A stretch of DNA of 64,000 nt from Mariniphaga sediminis (GTDB lineage: Bacteria > Bacteroidota > Bacteroidia > Bacteroidales > Prolixibacteraceae). This document shows, piece by piece, positions 56,134-64,000 of this stretch (within the stretch, counting starts at the first letter, position 1; the number at the start of each line of letters is the position of its first letter). The notes below the pieces were generated by a model. The model worked only from the letters and a program-made list of their open reading frames with translations. It was not told the origin of the DNA and did not search any database. A program made the translations under genes and the position numbers. Location: assembly GCF_003573545.1 (NCBI RefSeq), contig NZ_QWET01000003.1, positions 186,001 through 250,000 on the forward strand, read 5' to 3'.

Positions 56134-57507
56134 CTATCTTCTGATGTATTCTGTACCGAACGGGTACCTTTGAGGCCGGCTTAACATGGAGTTGGCCAGG
56201 TCGTTGTCAGAAAATTTTTCGGTTTTAGGGTTCCATTTCAGAATCCCGGGAATTTTCATTGCAATGTGACTGATAAGACAAACCGTGCAGGCACGGTGCC
56301 CGATTTCTACCGGAGATATGGGCTGTTTGCGCGACTGAACACAATCGAGCCAGTTCCCGTGTTGCTCCTCACTGGAGTAAAGGTGGATTTCATCTTTTCC
56401 AATTTTTGATTTTAAGATTTCCGGGTCGCTGGCATCAAGCGCTTTAGTGCTGCCTTCCGGGATGGGATCACTTGCTGTGGCACGGTACGCTCCACGGGTC
56501 ACAAAAATCCAGCCTTTGTCTCCAATGTAGCGGATTCCGTTCGGGAAACCGCCGCTGGTGTAAACGGTTATTCCGTTTTCGTATTCGTGTTTTACCATAA
56601 AATCCCCATGTACATTCCAGTCTCCGGATTTTGGAAACTGTGCAATGGCTTCCACTGAAATGGGACCAGTGAATTCCGTATCCATTCCCCAGGCTGCGGA
56701 GTCATAATGGTGTTGTCCCCATCCGGTAATCATTCCGGCGCCATAATTCTCGTGTCTGAGCCATCCCGGGCGACTGTAATCATTTTGCGGATGCACCAGG
56801 TTTTCTTTGTATTCAACTTCAGGAGTAGATCCGAGCCACATGTCGAAATTCAGGCTGGAAGGAACAGGTCCGATTTGGAAAACCGGTCCGGATGGATCGC
56901 CGGGTAACCCGATTTTTACGGTATGTACTTTCCCTATCCGTCCGTTGCGAACCAGTTCGGCAGCTCTTCTGAACTGTGCCCACGAGCGTTGCTGGGTACC
57001 TACCTGCAAAATTACCCCCTGCTGATGAACCATGTCGCTAAGCAAACGTCCTTCCTCAACGGTTAACGAGGTGGGTTTTTGCAGGTAAATGTCTTTGCCG
57101 GCCAGTGCTGCTTCAATGGCGGGCTGTGCATGCCAGTGGTCCGGCGTACTGATGACTACTGCATCAATGTTCTTGTCGGAAAGCATGTCCTTGTAGTCAG
57201 TATACATTTTTACATCAATGGGATTGGAGCTTCCTGTTTTTTCCCTGTAAAAATCTTCCACAAGTTTTTTCCCGTCAGCCATACGTTTGTTGTCTACATC
57301 TGAGACAGCTACCATCCGGGCCACGTCGTATTTTAATGTTTCAGCCATATCATGGCTTCGGGCAATTCGGCCGCACCCGATTTGACCAACATGGATTTTA
57401 TTACTGGGGGCATTTTTCCCAAAAACCGACGAAGGAACAATGGTTGGGATGATTAATGTTCCGGTAGCCGTAAGGGTCGTATTTTTTAAAAAATTTCTTC
57501 TTTCCAT
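56134..57507 (-). CDS. Tat-exported Gfo/Idh/MocA oxidoreductase
   Basis: 457 residues with an RR signal (MERRNFLKNTTLTATGTLIIP). Rossmann IHVGQIGCGRIARSHDMA; family Lys in IYLQKPTSLTVEEG (QKP instead of EKP); MITGWGQHHYDSAAWG contains the His pair. It follows the DUF6807 gene by 12 bp and probably oxidises a glycoside in the periplasm. Confidence 0.87.
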   Translation of the reverse strand: MERRNFLKNTTLTATGTLIIPTIVPSSVFGKNAPSNKIHVGQIGCGRIARSHDMAETLKYDVARMVAVSDVDNKRMADGKKLVEDFYREKTGSSNPIDVKMYTDYKDMLSDKNIDAVVISTPDHWHAQPAIEAALAGKDIYLQKPTSLTVEEGRLLSDMVHQQGVILQVGTQQRSWAQFRRAAELVRNGRIGKVHTVKIGLPGDPSGPVFQIGPVPSSLNFDMWLGSTPEVEYKENLVHPQNDYSRPGWLRHENYGAGMITGWGQHHYDSAAWGMDTEFTGPISVEAIAQFPKSGDWNVHGDFMVKHEYENGITVYTSGGFPNGIRYIGDKGWIFVTRGAYRATASDPIPEGSTKALDASDPEILKSKIGKDEIHLYSSEEQHGNWLDCVQSRKQPISPVEIGHRACTVCLISHIAMKIPGILKWNPKTEKFSDNDLANSMLSRPQRYPFGTEYIRR

Positions 57508-57519
57508 TGTTTTCTCCTT

Positions 57520-58416
57520 TTATTCTGATTTATACTTTTCAAATTCTTCTGCAATCTTTGCTTCTTTGTGGTTCCCGGAGTGAACGATTACCCGGTATCT
57601 CAGTTCGATTTGTTCTCCCTTTTTTAAGGTGATGTTTTTTTCGTTTTCAGGCCAGTACATGGGCGTAGGGGAGAAGAATCCGTAATCGCGGGTGAACCAG
57701 GGGGCCGGAAACCATTCGTTGGAAGGGTGTTGCAAAATGGCCATTCCTTCAGTTTTGCCCATTCGTTTGCCGGAGTAATCCATCCATGCGGAGCGTTTTC
57801 CGAAGGTGCCTTTTTCGCCGGTTTCTCCTTCTGAATTAACCATTGTTCCGCCGTTCACCACCGCTAAATCGGGATCCATTCTTCCGCTGAACAGCGAATG
57901 GTTGGTTTTGTCAATGGTCACATCTATCAGCATTTCCATTACAATATCAAAATCGATTTGGAATTTTTCGGGCGATGGAACAGAAACCGTGATTCTGCGT
58001 TTGTCTTTGATGGGTGCATCGGCGCCAGGCCGTTTCCAGATACATTCATTTTCAACAACGGCTTTTTTATTGCCGGTTTCAAGAATGTCAGCCCGGAGCG
58101 AGATGATTTGCCCGCGTTCCAACCCTTCCTGCCAGTAATTTCCTCCATTTACCTTGTCGCAGCCGAAAAAGAGTGAGCTGTGGTGCGGGTAATTGGCATT
58201 GCGCATGGACGTTACGGAGGCATTCGACGGGCCATTCACCGGGAAAAAGAACGGGTACTTTTCAAATTCAGAAAGAATGTAGCTGGTAAACAGGTTTCCG
58301 TTTACCCTGAATTCAATTTTATCGCCAACTTGTTCGGCGGTAACTTTTGGCTGGGCTTTTCCAGCTTCCGAAGCCGCAAAAAGAATGATAATCAGATAAA
58401 GCGTTTTTTTTAGCAT
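57520..58416 (-). CDS. Exported DUF6807 (PmoA-like) protein
   Basis: 298 residues with signal peptide (ending KAQ). Family pattern: MRNANYPHHSSLFFGCDKVNGGNYW, GTFGKRSAWMDYSGKR and HPSNEWFPAPWFTRDYGFFSP. PmoA/DUF6807 proteins recur in Bacteroidota and Planctomycetes sugar clusters; the biochemical role is unknown. It is 7 bp from the second DUF6807 gene. Confidence 0.75.
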   Translation of the reverse strand: MLKKTLYLIIILFAASEAGKAQPKVTAEQVGDKIEFRVNGNLFTSYILSEFEKYPFFFPVNGPSNASVTSMRNANYPHHSSLFFGCDKVNGGNYWQEGLERGQIISLRADILETGNKKAVVENECIWKRPGADAPIKDKRRITVSVPSPEKFQIDFDIVMEMLIDVTIDKTNHSLFSGRMDPDLAVVNGGTMVNSEGETGEKGTFGKRSAWMDYSGKRMGKTEGMAILQHPSNEWFPAPWFTRDYGFFSPTPMYWPENEKNITLKKGEQIELRYRVIVHSGNHKEAKIAEEFEKYKSE

Positions 58417-58423
58417 ACTTTTA

Positions 58424-59671
58424 TTATTTTTTAATCAGGTTAATTTCCGGGATTTTGGCAAAACTATTCCAGTATTTTTCTGCTGTTGCGGCGTCTATTG
58501 CGCCATCAAAAACAATCATTCTGTATTTTAACGTATAGTCTTGCAACGCTTCCAGTTTCCAGTTTTCATGTCTGATGGGGACAAATTCAAAATACATATC
58601 GCCGCGTCCGCCGTTGGCATCGGGAGGCCACACGCGCATGGGTTCCGGGTGCATCCGGTTGGAGGGATGGCTGAGGAACAGGATTCCGGATTGCCCTTTC
58701 TCCGTATTTGATTCACCTTTCACCATACACCAGCGGGCAAAGGACCCATCGGCATCAGCCCTTGTTTTTCCGTCAGAGGTTAATACGGAACAGTTGTTTT
58801 TATGCCATTTTTCGGTAGCGCGAAAACCAATTCCGCCTCCGTAGCGGTAAGCATCGAGCATAATTCCATCGGGTAGCGGACTGTTAAGCGTGGTGGTATA
58901 ATCTATTACCCACACTTTCTCTGAAACACTCCAAACCCGCACATCCAGAATCTCGCTCATGGCCACCTGGTCTCCTCCCGGTGCACCAAAGTCAATGTGT
59001 TGTTGCAACGCTTTAAACCCACTGAAAACTGCACCTTCAGTCTGCGATAAAAAAGATGCAAACCTTACGGTACCCTGTCCTTTAATCAGGTTCCAGAAAT
59101 CCACTTCGCGCTCGCCGATATGGGTTTTTGTCCAGGGGCCCCAAATTCCGTAATGATGATAATGGTCGGGCGGTTGAATACGTGATAATACTTCACCTCC
59201 CGGCGACCAAAGCGGGTGAATGAACCCCGAGCGTTTGAAAAGCGGATTAATTCCTTCGGGAGGATAGGTGGTGGCAAAGCGGTAATTTAAAACCGGTTTT
59301 TCATTTACCTTGAAATGGAGGTCTTTGTGGTTTTTTTGCAAGGCCACCTTCGGTTCCTGTTTTTGGGCTCCTTCCTCTCTTTTCAGAATGAAATTCCGTA
59401 TAGAGTTTTTTGCTGAAATGCCTTCAAGGATAAACCAAATCCTGGCTGAATGACCGGGCTCAAGCTGGCTTGGCACAAATTTTTCACCTTTTGCTGTTAT
59501 CTCATAAAGCACAAGAGAACTGTTGTCTGTATTATAATTTAGCCCATCAAGGGAAATCGAAACCGGCGCGTCGATTTGTTCTTCTTCAATGTGGACGGTC
59601 ATTTTTGCCAGGTCCTGTGCCAACAGGCCGAAAGAGAAAAATAGCAGGAGCATTAAATGTATTATTTTCAT
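58424..59671 (-). CDS. Exported DUF6807 (PmoA-like) protein, second copy
   Basis: 415 residues from ATG 59671 with a signal peptide (MKIIHLMLLLFFSFGLLAQ). It has an added N-terminal domain, then shared features: FIHPLWSPGGEVLSRIQPPDHYHHYGIWG, FEWRATEKWH-like middle and LFLSHPSNRMHPEPMRVWPPD. It is a paralogue of the next gene with different length, so the pair may form a complex. Confidence 0.75.
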   Translation of the reverse strand: MKIIHLMLLLFFSFGLLAQDLAKMTVHIEEEQIDAPVSISLDGLNYNTDNSSLVLYEITAKGEKFVPSQLEPGHSARIWFILEGISAKNSIRNFILKREEGAQKQEPKVALQKNHKDLHFKVNEKPVLNYRFATTYPPEGINPLFKRSGFIHPLWSPGGEVLSRIQPPDHYHHYGIWGPWTKTHIGEREVDFWNLIKGQGTVRFASFLSQTEGAVFSGFKALQQHIDFGAPGGDQVAMSEILDVRVWSVSEKVWVIDYTTTLNSPLPDGIMLDAYRYGGGIGFRATEKWHKNNCSVLTSDGKTRADADGSFARWCMVKGESNTEKGQSGILFLSHPSNRMHPEPMRVWPPDANGGRGDMYFEFVPIRHENWKLEALQDYTLKYRMIVFDGAIDAATAEKYWNSFAKIPEINLIKK

Positions 59672-59719
59672 CCTTGTAAAGTTAAGCCCTTCGAGCCCCA
59701 AAGGAGAGGTTGCGAGGGA

Positions 59720-60751
59720 TTAGGTTTCATCAATTGTTTCCTTGAATGCCCGGATGTTTTCTGATGATACATTGGGCGGCATTCCTCCGCCGCATGACCA
59801 GACAACCCGGTTCTTATCTCCGAATTCATTCATCATTTTACGGGTTTCTTCGCGCACTTGTTCCGGTGTTCCGGCAGCCAGTACATCCCGGGGAGGCAGG
59901 TTACCGAGCAGCGCCACTTCCGGGCCGGCCAGTTCGCGAATTTCTTTCAGAGAGTGTTCAAAGCTGAAGTTGAAAAGGTTAACGCCCATTTCTTTCAGGT
60001 AAGGCGCTGAGATTAGGCCCTGGGCATCATTGTGAAAGAGGTTTAGTTTTGAATCGAACGCATTAAAAATTTGTTTGATATAAGGCACGGCATATTCTCT
60101 GCATTCATCGTCGCCCACAAAACCCACAATATCATCCAGTAGCAGAATACCCTCGATGGAGGGAAAAACTTCCTTTTGGCGCCGGAGCCAGTCCGTGGTA
60201 AATTGTGTTATGGTTTTCAGCAGCTTGTGGCTGTTTTCAGGATCCATCATTAAGCCCGTCATCAGTTCGGTGGTGCCCATTAAAAATGAGGCGATGTTTA
60301 GTGGGCCACGGGCAATGGCAAATTTTATTTCATGCCCCGTTTCCTGCATGGGTTTTTGGTAATTCAAAAGCCGTTGTATAACAAATGGCAGCAATCCGTC
60401 CGTTTTGGGGTTGGGAACTTTCAGCTTTCCCGCTTCGGAAATGTCGCTGATTATTTTGGAGGCATGTGGCAAGTTGTATTCATCCCACACCATTTTGGCT
60501 CCAAAGGCCGATGGTTCGGTGCACATGCCAAACTCTGACCAGAAACCGGGAAGGAAAATAATGTCCGGGAAGGTTTCAACTGCTTTCTTATTCGCCTGAA
60601 ACCAAATTTCTTCTGAGGAATAAAACTGAAGGGCGGAAACCCCTGCCCAACCCGGAATCCAGGGACTGTCGATGATAAAACCTGTGACAGGTTTTTGCGG
60701 TGTTTTTCCCTGCACAGTATCCAGCAATAGCTGCCATTGTTCTTGCGTCAT
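59720..60751 (-). CDS. Uroporphyrinogen decarboxylase (UroD)-family / methyltransferase-like protein
   Basis: 343 residues from ATG 60751. It has the UroD/MtaA barrel with LNLFHNDAQGLISAPYLKEMGVN and VVWSCGGGMPPNVS, positions where methylcobamide methyltransferases bind zinc (a His and a Cys are visible; the full set is not). No haem genes are near and no corrinoid protein is adjacent, so a sugar-related or demethylation role is inference. It heads the minus-strand run next to the AraC gene. Confidence 0.75.
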   Translation of the reverse strand: MTQEQWQLLLDTVQGKTPQKPVTGFIIDSPWIPGWAGVSALQFYSSEEIWFQANKKAVETFPDIIFLPGFWSEFGMCTEPSAFGAKMVWDEYNLPHASKIISDISEAGKLKVPNPKTDGLLPFVIQRLLNYQKPMQETGHEIKFAIARGPLNIASFLMGTTELMTGLMMDPENSHKLLKTITQFTTDWLRRQKEVFPSIEGILLLDDIVGFVGDDECREYAVPYIKQIFNAFDSKLNLFHNDAQGLISAPYLKEMGVNLFNFSFEHSLKEIRELAGPEVALLGNLPPRDVLAAGTPEQVREETRKMMNEFGDKNRVVWSCGGGMPPNVSSENIRAFKETIDET

Positions 60752-60772
60752 AATTTTTTTTGTTAAATCGTT

Positions 60773-60849
60773 CAAAATTAAAGGTTCTGTGCGGTATTGA
60801 GTAGTATTTTTTTTGCAGAGATTTGTACTGAATTAGCGTTTTTGCTAAT
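60773..60849. promoter_or_regulatory. Divergent regulatory region between the UroD-family gene and araC
   Basis: A minus-strand -7 box TAATTTTG (60780-60773) serves the UroD-family gene. An inverted repeat ATTAGC-(GTTTTT)-GCTAAT (60832-60849) ends 8 bp before the AraC ATG (60858) and is a candidate operator for autoregulation. Confidence 0.55.
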
Positions 60850-60857
60850 ATTGAGGA

Positions 60858-61724
60858 ATGAAAGCAATGCAGGAGCATATTGATTTTCCGCTACGGTCGG
60901 TAGTGAAGGTGAAGTGGCAGAAGAAACCTCATTTTACCTATCCGTGGCATTTCCATAGCGAATATGAAATTCTGTATGTAATTGAAGGAGCAGGGACCAG
61001 TTTTGTGGCAGACAACATTGAACAGTTCGGGCCGGGTGACCTTGCCATGCTGGGCAGCAACCTTCCGCATTTTTGGCGAAGCGACGAGAAATACCATGTG
61101 GAAGATAGTGCCGGGAACATCAACTACATCGTGATACAATTTTCAGAGGATCTGTTCCGGGGGCCTCTTTTTCAGTATCCTGAATTTCATATTATACAGG
61201 AGTTGATTGAACGCTCCTCGCGAGGCATCCGGTTTTCGCCGCCGTTTTCAAAAGAAGCCGGGAAGCAGATCATAAAAATTGCCCAAAGTTCAGGGTTCGA
61301 CCGTGTGATTTTATTGTTGCAGCTTCTGCACGAACTGGCTAAAACCGAACAGTTCAGGATGCTTGCCGGGGAGTTGTACCATTTTCAGAAACATGATTTT
61401 ACAGATGACCGCCTGACCAGGGTGTTACACTTTCTGGCCACCGGGTACCAGCAAAAAATTGAGCTGGAACAAGTGGCCGAAATTGCCCACCTTCATCCTT
61501 CGGCTTTTTGCCGGTTCTTTAAGGAGAAAACCGGAAAGTCACTTTCGGAGTATGTATGCGATTTACGTATTAGTTATGCTTGTAAGCTAATCGTTGAGGG
61601 GAAACTTTCTATTTCACAGATTTGTTTTGAGAGTGGCTTTAATAACTTGTCCAACTTTAACCGTACGTTTAAGCGGCACACTCAAATGACACCCACCGAA
61701 TATTTCGGGCATTTTCATAAATAG
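60858..61724 (+). CDS. AraC-family regulator with N-terminal cupin
   Basis: 288 residues: cupin sensor with WHFHSEYEILYVIEGAG and FGPGDLAMLGSNLPHFWR, then two HTHs (about 185-285; LEQVAEIAHLHPSAFCRFFKEKTGKSLSEYV, ISQICFESGFNNLSNFNRTFKR). It likely senses a sugar and controls the divergent run (60751 and down) and the plus-strand genes after it. It is 106 bp from the UroD-family start. Confidence 0.9.
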   Translation: MKAMQEHIDFPLRSVVKVKWQKKPHFTYPWHFHSEYEILYVIEGAGTSFVADNIEQFGPGDLAMLGSNLPHFWRSDEKYHVEDSAGNINYIVIQFSEDLFRGPLFQYPEFHIIQELIERSSRGIRFSPPFSKEAGKQIIKIAQSSGFDRVILLLQLLHELAKTEQFRMLAGELYHFQKHDFTDDRLTRVLHFLATGYQQKIELEQVAEIAHLHPSAFCRFFKEKTGKSLSEYVCDLRISYACKLIVEGKLSISQICFESGFNNLSNFNRTFKRHTQMTPTEYFGHFHK

Positions 61725-61835
61725 AATGTATCTTAACATCCGCCAATCCCTGTGAAGCGTTTTTTTACAGAAAGTAGTTGTTGTTTGCGCAAGAATATGT
61801 AATTTCCATCTTTTCAGTTTGATAATACATTTTTT

Positions 61836-62765
61836 ATGGAAAAACCGGTATTAACATCGCGCCGGAGCTTTATTAAAAGCTTAACTGCTGTTCCGGCATT
61901 GTCTGTGACGGGCCTTACTCCTTTTTTTATTCAAAGTGAAAAAAAGGAAGAGCCTTTTTCGCATAAGTTTAAACTCAGTCTGAATGTTTATTCGTTTAAT
62001 TCTCCGCTACGGGAGGGGACAATTGATTTGTTCGATGTACTGAATTTTTGTGCCCGGTACAATTTTGACGCCATCGATCCCACCGGATATTACTTTCCCG
62101 GCTATCCGGTTCCTCCTGCAGATGAATTTATAAATACGTTCAAGCGAAAAGCATTTCTTCTGGGGCTTGACATCAGTGGTACTGGTGTGCGAAATGATTT
62201 TGCCAATCCCGATGCGGAAGCCCGGGAAGCTGACATACAAATGATAAAAAAATGGATTGAGGCTGCTGCCAGGCTGGGGATCCCCAATCTCCGCATTTTT
62301 GCGGGCACCAATCCTCACAAGGGATTTTCGCGCGACCAGGTTTTTGAATGGATGGCTAAAGATATCAGGGAATGTTGTGATTATGGGCAACAATTTGGGG
62401 TAATTATTGCGTTGCAGAATCACAACGATTTTTTGAAAACGGCCGACGATGTGGATCGTATTTTCGAAATGGTAGATTCCGAATGGCTGGGACTGAACCT
62501 TGATATCGGAAGTTACCGGCAGCACGATCCGTACCGGGAAATTGAAAAAAATATCCACCGCGCCGTCACATGGCAAATCAAGGAAAATGTTTGGATTGAC
62601 GGAAAGGAAACTCCCACTGATTTTGTAAAATTGTTTGAGCTGGTTAAAAAGGCCGGTTATCGGGGTTACCTTCCGCTGGAAACTTTGGGGGCAGGTGATC
62701 CGTTTGAAAAAATTCCCCGGCTGCTGAAAAATGTAAAAGAAGCACTGCAAACCATTTTACCATGA
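61836..62765 (+). CDS. Tat-exported TIM-barrel sugar phosphate isomerase/epimerase-like protein
   Basis: 309 residues with RR signal (TSRRSFIKSLTAVPALS). AP-endonuclease-2/xylose-isomerase-like barrel: NVYSFNSPLREG, FDAIDPTGYYFPGYP, LRIFAGTNPHKGFS, VIIALQNHNDFLKTADDV, LGLNLDIGSYRQHD and LPLETLG. Exported members are linked to oxidative glycoside cleavage, for example in C-glycoside systems. Its stop overlaps the next start (ATGA). Confidence 0.85.
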   Translation: MEKPVLTSRRSFIKSLTAVPALSVTGLTPFFIQSEKKEEPFSHKFKLSLNVYSFNSPLREGTIDLFDVLNFCARYNFDAIDPTGYYFPGYPVPPADEFINTFKRKAFLLGLDISGTGVRNDFANPDAEAREADIQMIKKWIEAAARLGIPNLRIFAGTNPHKGFSRDQVFEWMAKDIRECCDYGQQFGVIIALQNHNDFLKTADDVDRIFEMVDSEWLGLNLDIGSYRQHDPYREIEKNIHRAVTWQIKENVWIDGKETPTDFVKLFELVKKAGYRGYLPLETLGAGDPFEKIPRLLKNVKEALQTILP

Positions 62766-63784
62766 AAGAAGTAAATGTTCCGTTTAACGAAATGCAATCC
62801 GTATTCCGGCAGATTTTACAAACCCAGGGATTTTCAGAAGACAGAGCAGACACGTGCGCCCGTATTTTTGCCGAAAACAGTCTTGACGGAATTTATTCAC
62901 ACGGGGTTTACCGGTTTCCCCGGTTTTTGGATTTTATTAAACGCGGTTTTGTAAAAGTGAATGCCGGGCCAACACTGGTTCACACCGCCGGCGCGTTGGA
63001 GCAGTGGGATGGCAATCTTGGGCCGGGGCCGCTGAATGCCATGTTTTGTACAGAAAGAGCAATGCAACTGGCTGATAACAACGGGCTGGGTTGCGTTGCT
63101 GTTGCCAATACGAATCATTGGATGCGCGGGGGGACCTATGGCTGGCAGGCTGCAAAAAAGGGTTTTGCATTTATCGGTTGGACCAATACCGAAGCCAATA
63201 TGCCGGCCTGGGGCGCCAGAAGCAGCCGGCTGGGAAATAATCCGTTGATTTTTGCTGTGCCGTTTGGCAGTGAAGCGGTGGTGCTCGATTTTGCCATGAC
63301 CCAATTTTCTTATGGTAAAATGGAAACGGCCCAACTACAGGGGAAAATACTACCTTATCCGGGCGGATTCAATTCTGCCGGAAATCTTACGAATCAGCCG
63401 TCCGAAATTCTGGATTCTTTTAGGGCCCTGCCAATTGGTTACTGGAAAGGAGCTGGGTTATCTTTACTGCTCGATATTCTGGCAGCTGTTTTGTCAAGCG
63501 GGCTGGCTACTCACCAGATCAGCAAACAGGAAGTGGAGTATGGTGTGTCGCAGGTGTTTGTTGCCATTAGCCTGGAAAAACTGAGTAATTTTCCGGCAAT
63601 CGAAAAAACAATAAACGAAATCATTTCAGATTTTAAGGGTTCTGTGCGGGATGAAAGCCATTCTGAGATTCGCTACCCCGGTGAACGGGCAATCCGTACG
63701 CGGAAAGAAAACCTTAAAAAGGGCATTCCTGTAAATAAAAAGGTGTGGGAGGAGATTTGCCAAAGTCTTCCTCTTGAAGACTGA
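62762..63784 (+). CDS. YiaK-like 3-dehydro-L-gulonate 2-dehydrogenase family (Ldh family)
   Basis: 340 residues, overlapping the previous stop by 4 bp (ATGA), so coupled. Family features: SHGVYRFPRFLDFIKRGFV (with the catalytic-type His), NTNHWMRGGTYGWQAA, PAWGARSSRLGNNPLI and VLDFAMTQFSYGKME. YiaK reduces 2,3-diketo-L-gulonate to 3-keto-L-gulonate. It suggests uronate or gulonate-type metabolism in this locus; no kinase or decarboxylase partner is in the window. Confidence 0.88.
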   Translation: MKEVNVPFNEMQSVFRQILQTQGFSEDRADTCARIFAENSLDGIYSHGVYRFPRFLDFIKRGFVKVNAGPTLVHTAGALEQWDGNLGPGPLNAMFCTERAMQLADNNGLGCVAVANTNHWMRGGTYGWQAAKKGFAFIGWTNTEANMPAWGARSSRLGNNPLIFAVPFGSEAVVLDFAMTQFSYGKMETAQLQGKILPYPGGFNSAGNLTNQPSEILDSFRALPIGYWKGAGLSLLLDILAAVLSSGLATHQISKQEVEYGVSQVFVAISLEKLSNFPAIEKTINEIISDFKGSVRDESHSEIRYPGERAIRTRKENLKKGIPVNKKVWEEICQSLPLED

Positions 63785-63813
63785 AGGACACAAAAAGGAT
63801 GCATGGCACTACG

Positions 63814-64000
63814 CTAATGCAGTACAAGCACTTTTCTCTTGTAATCCACAATTGCTTTGTGCTTCATCAGGAAATCGCCGCCTATTAAACCGCAGATATG
63901 CAAATTGGTGGCCCGGGAGTAAAGTTGGTTGATGTGGGACAGATCGAGCAGCGCCACCCTCAGGGTTTCAATTTTTAGTTTCCCCAGCGAAAAAGGTTTC
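63814..64000 (-). CDS. Retropepsin-like aspartic protease (partial, N-terminus beyond window)
   Basis: The minus-strand frame ends at the TAG at 63814-63816 and is open to the window edge. NLHICGLIGGDFLMKHKAIVDYKRKVLVLH is written here in parts: the GLIGGDFL loop and KAIVDYK strand are the second-half hallmark of clan AA aspartic proteases/retropepsin-like proteins. The catalytic Asp (DTG) would lie outside the window. Confidence 0.75.
   Translation of the reverse strand, partial: KPFSLGKLKIETLRVALLDLSHINQLYSRATNLHICGLIGGDFLMKHKAIVDYKRKVLVLH

Overview
This window looks like a chromosomal segment from a member of the Bacteroidota, most likely an environmental, polysaccharide-degrading Bacteroidales/Marinilabiliales (Prolixibacteraceae-like) bacterium. 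That placement is inference. It rests on recurrent TAnnTTTG-type promoters near gene starts, alternative complex III genes, a lipoprotein-rich and Tat-rich secretome, class II ribonucleotide reductase, cysteate synthase and many Bacteroidota-typical families. No rRNA, tRNA, CRISPR array, prophage or intact insertion sequence was seen.

Layout. 1-4.1 kb: the start of an alternative complex III operon on the minus strand (ActB, cut by the window edge, and a six-heme ActA-type cytochrome). 4.2-10 kb: envelope and housekeeping genes (AI-2E transporter, methyltransferase, flippase, AlkD, DUF502, HAD phosphatase), then the relic of an AAA ATPase with a tandem palindrome upstream. 10.4-22.6 kb: ten minus-strand genes led by a LacI-type regulator: four Gfo/Idh/MocA oxidoreductases (two with Tat signals), an exported NagA-like deacetylase, an Nramp-like transporter without the usual metal ligands, a class III aminotransferase, a CE15-type glucuronoyl esterase and a second esterase. 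Two operator-like palindromes 115 bp apart lie between lacI and a divergent Na/Ca exchanger. 23.9-26.3 kb: M20 amidohydrolase and an exported DUF1080 (3-keto-glycoside hydrolase-like) protein with its own promoter and terminator. 26.6-52.9 kb: mostly housekeeping genes (PadR/PspC module, nadA, polA, QueD, mntP, cysteate synthase, GH2 beta-galactosidase, lycopene cyclase, kdtA, nrdJ, gcvH, fabF with a TetR regulator, comF, two AraC-family or stress genes, globin, Sir2, UDG-like). 53-63.8 kb: a second sugar locus. On the minus strand are a UroD-family protein, two DUF6807/PmoA proteins, two exported Gfo/Idh/MocA enzymes and a BNR-type propeller lipoprotein. Divergent to them is an AraC regulator, followed by a Tat-exported TIM-barrel isomerase and a YiaK-like dehydrogenase. 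The window ends in a retropepsin-like gene.

Working model. The two accessory loci (about 10-26 kb and 53-64 kb) together encode six Gfo/Idh/MocA proteins (four exported), a DUF1080 protein, an exported isomerase-type barrel, uronate-linked enzymes and dedicated regulators. This is the composition expected of oxidative (3-keto) glycoside or uronate processing in the periplasm, with an added N-acetyl amino-sugar or aminocyclitol branch in the LacI operon. The exact substrates cannot be read from sequence. Three decayed or truncated genes (AAA ATPase, SRPBCC domain, HigA-like N-terminus) show past gene loss.
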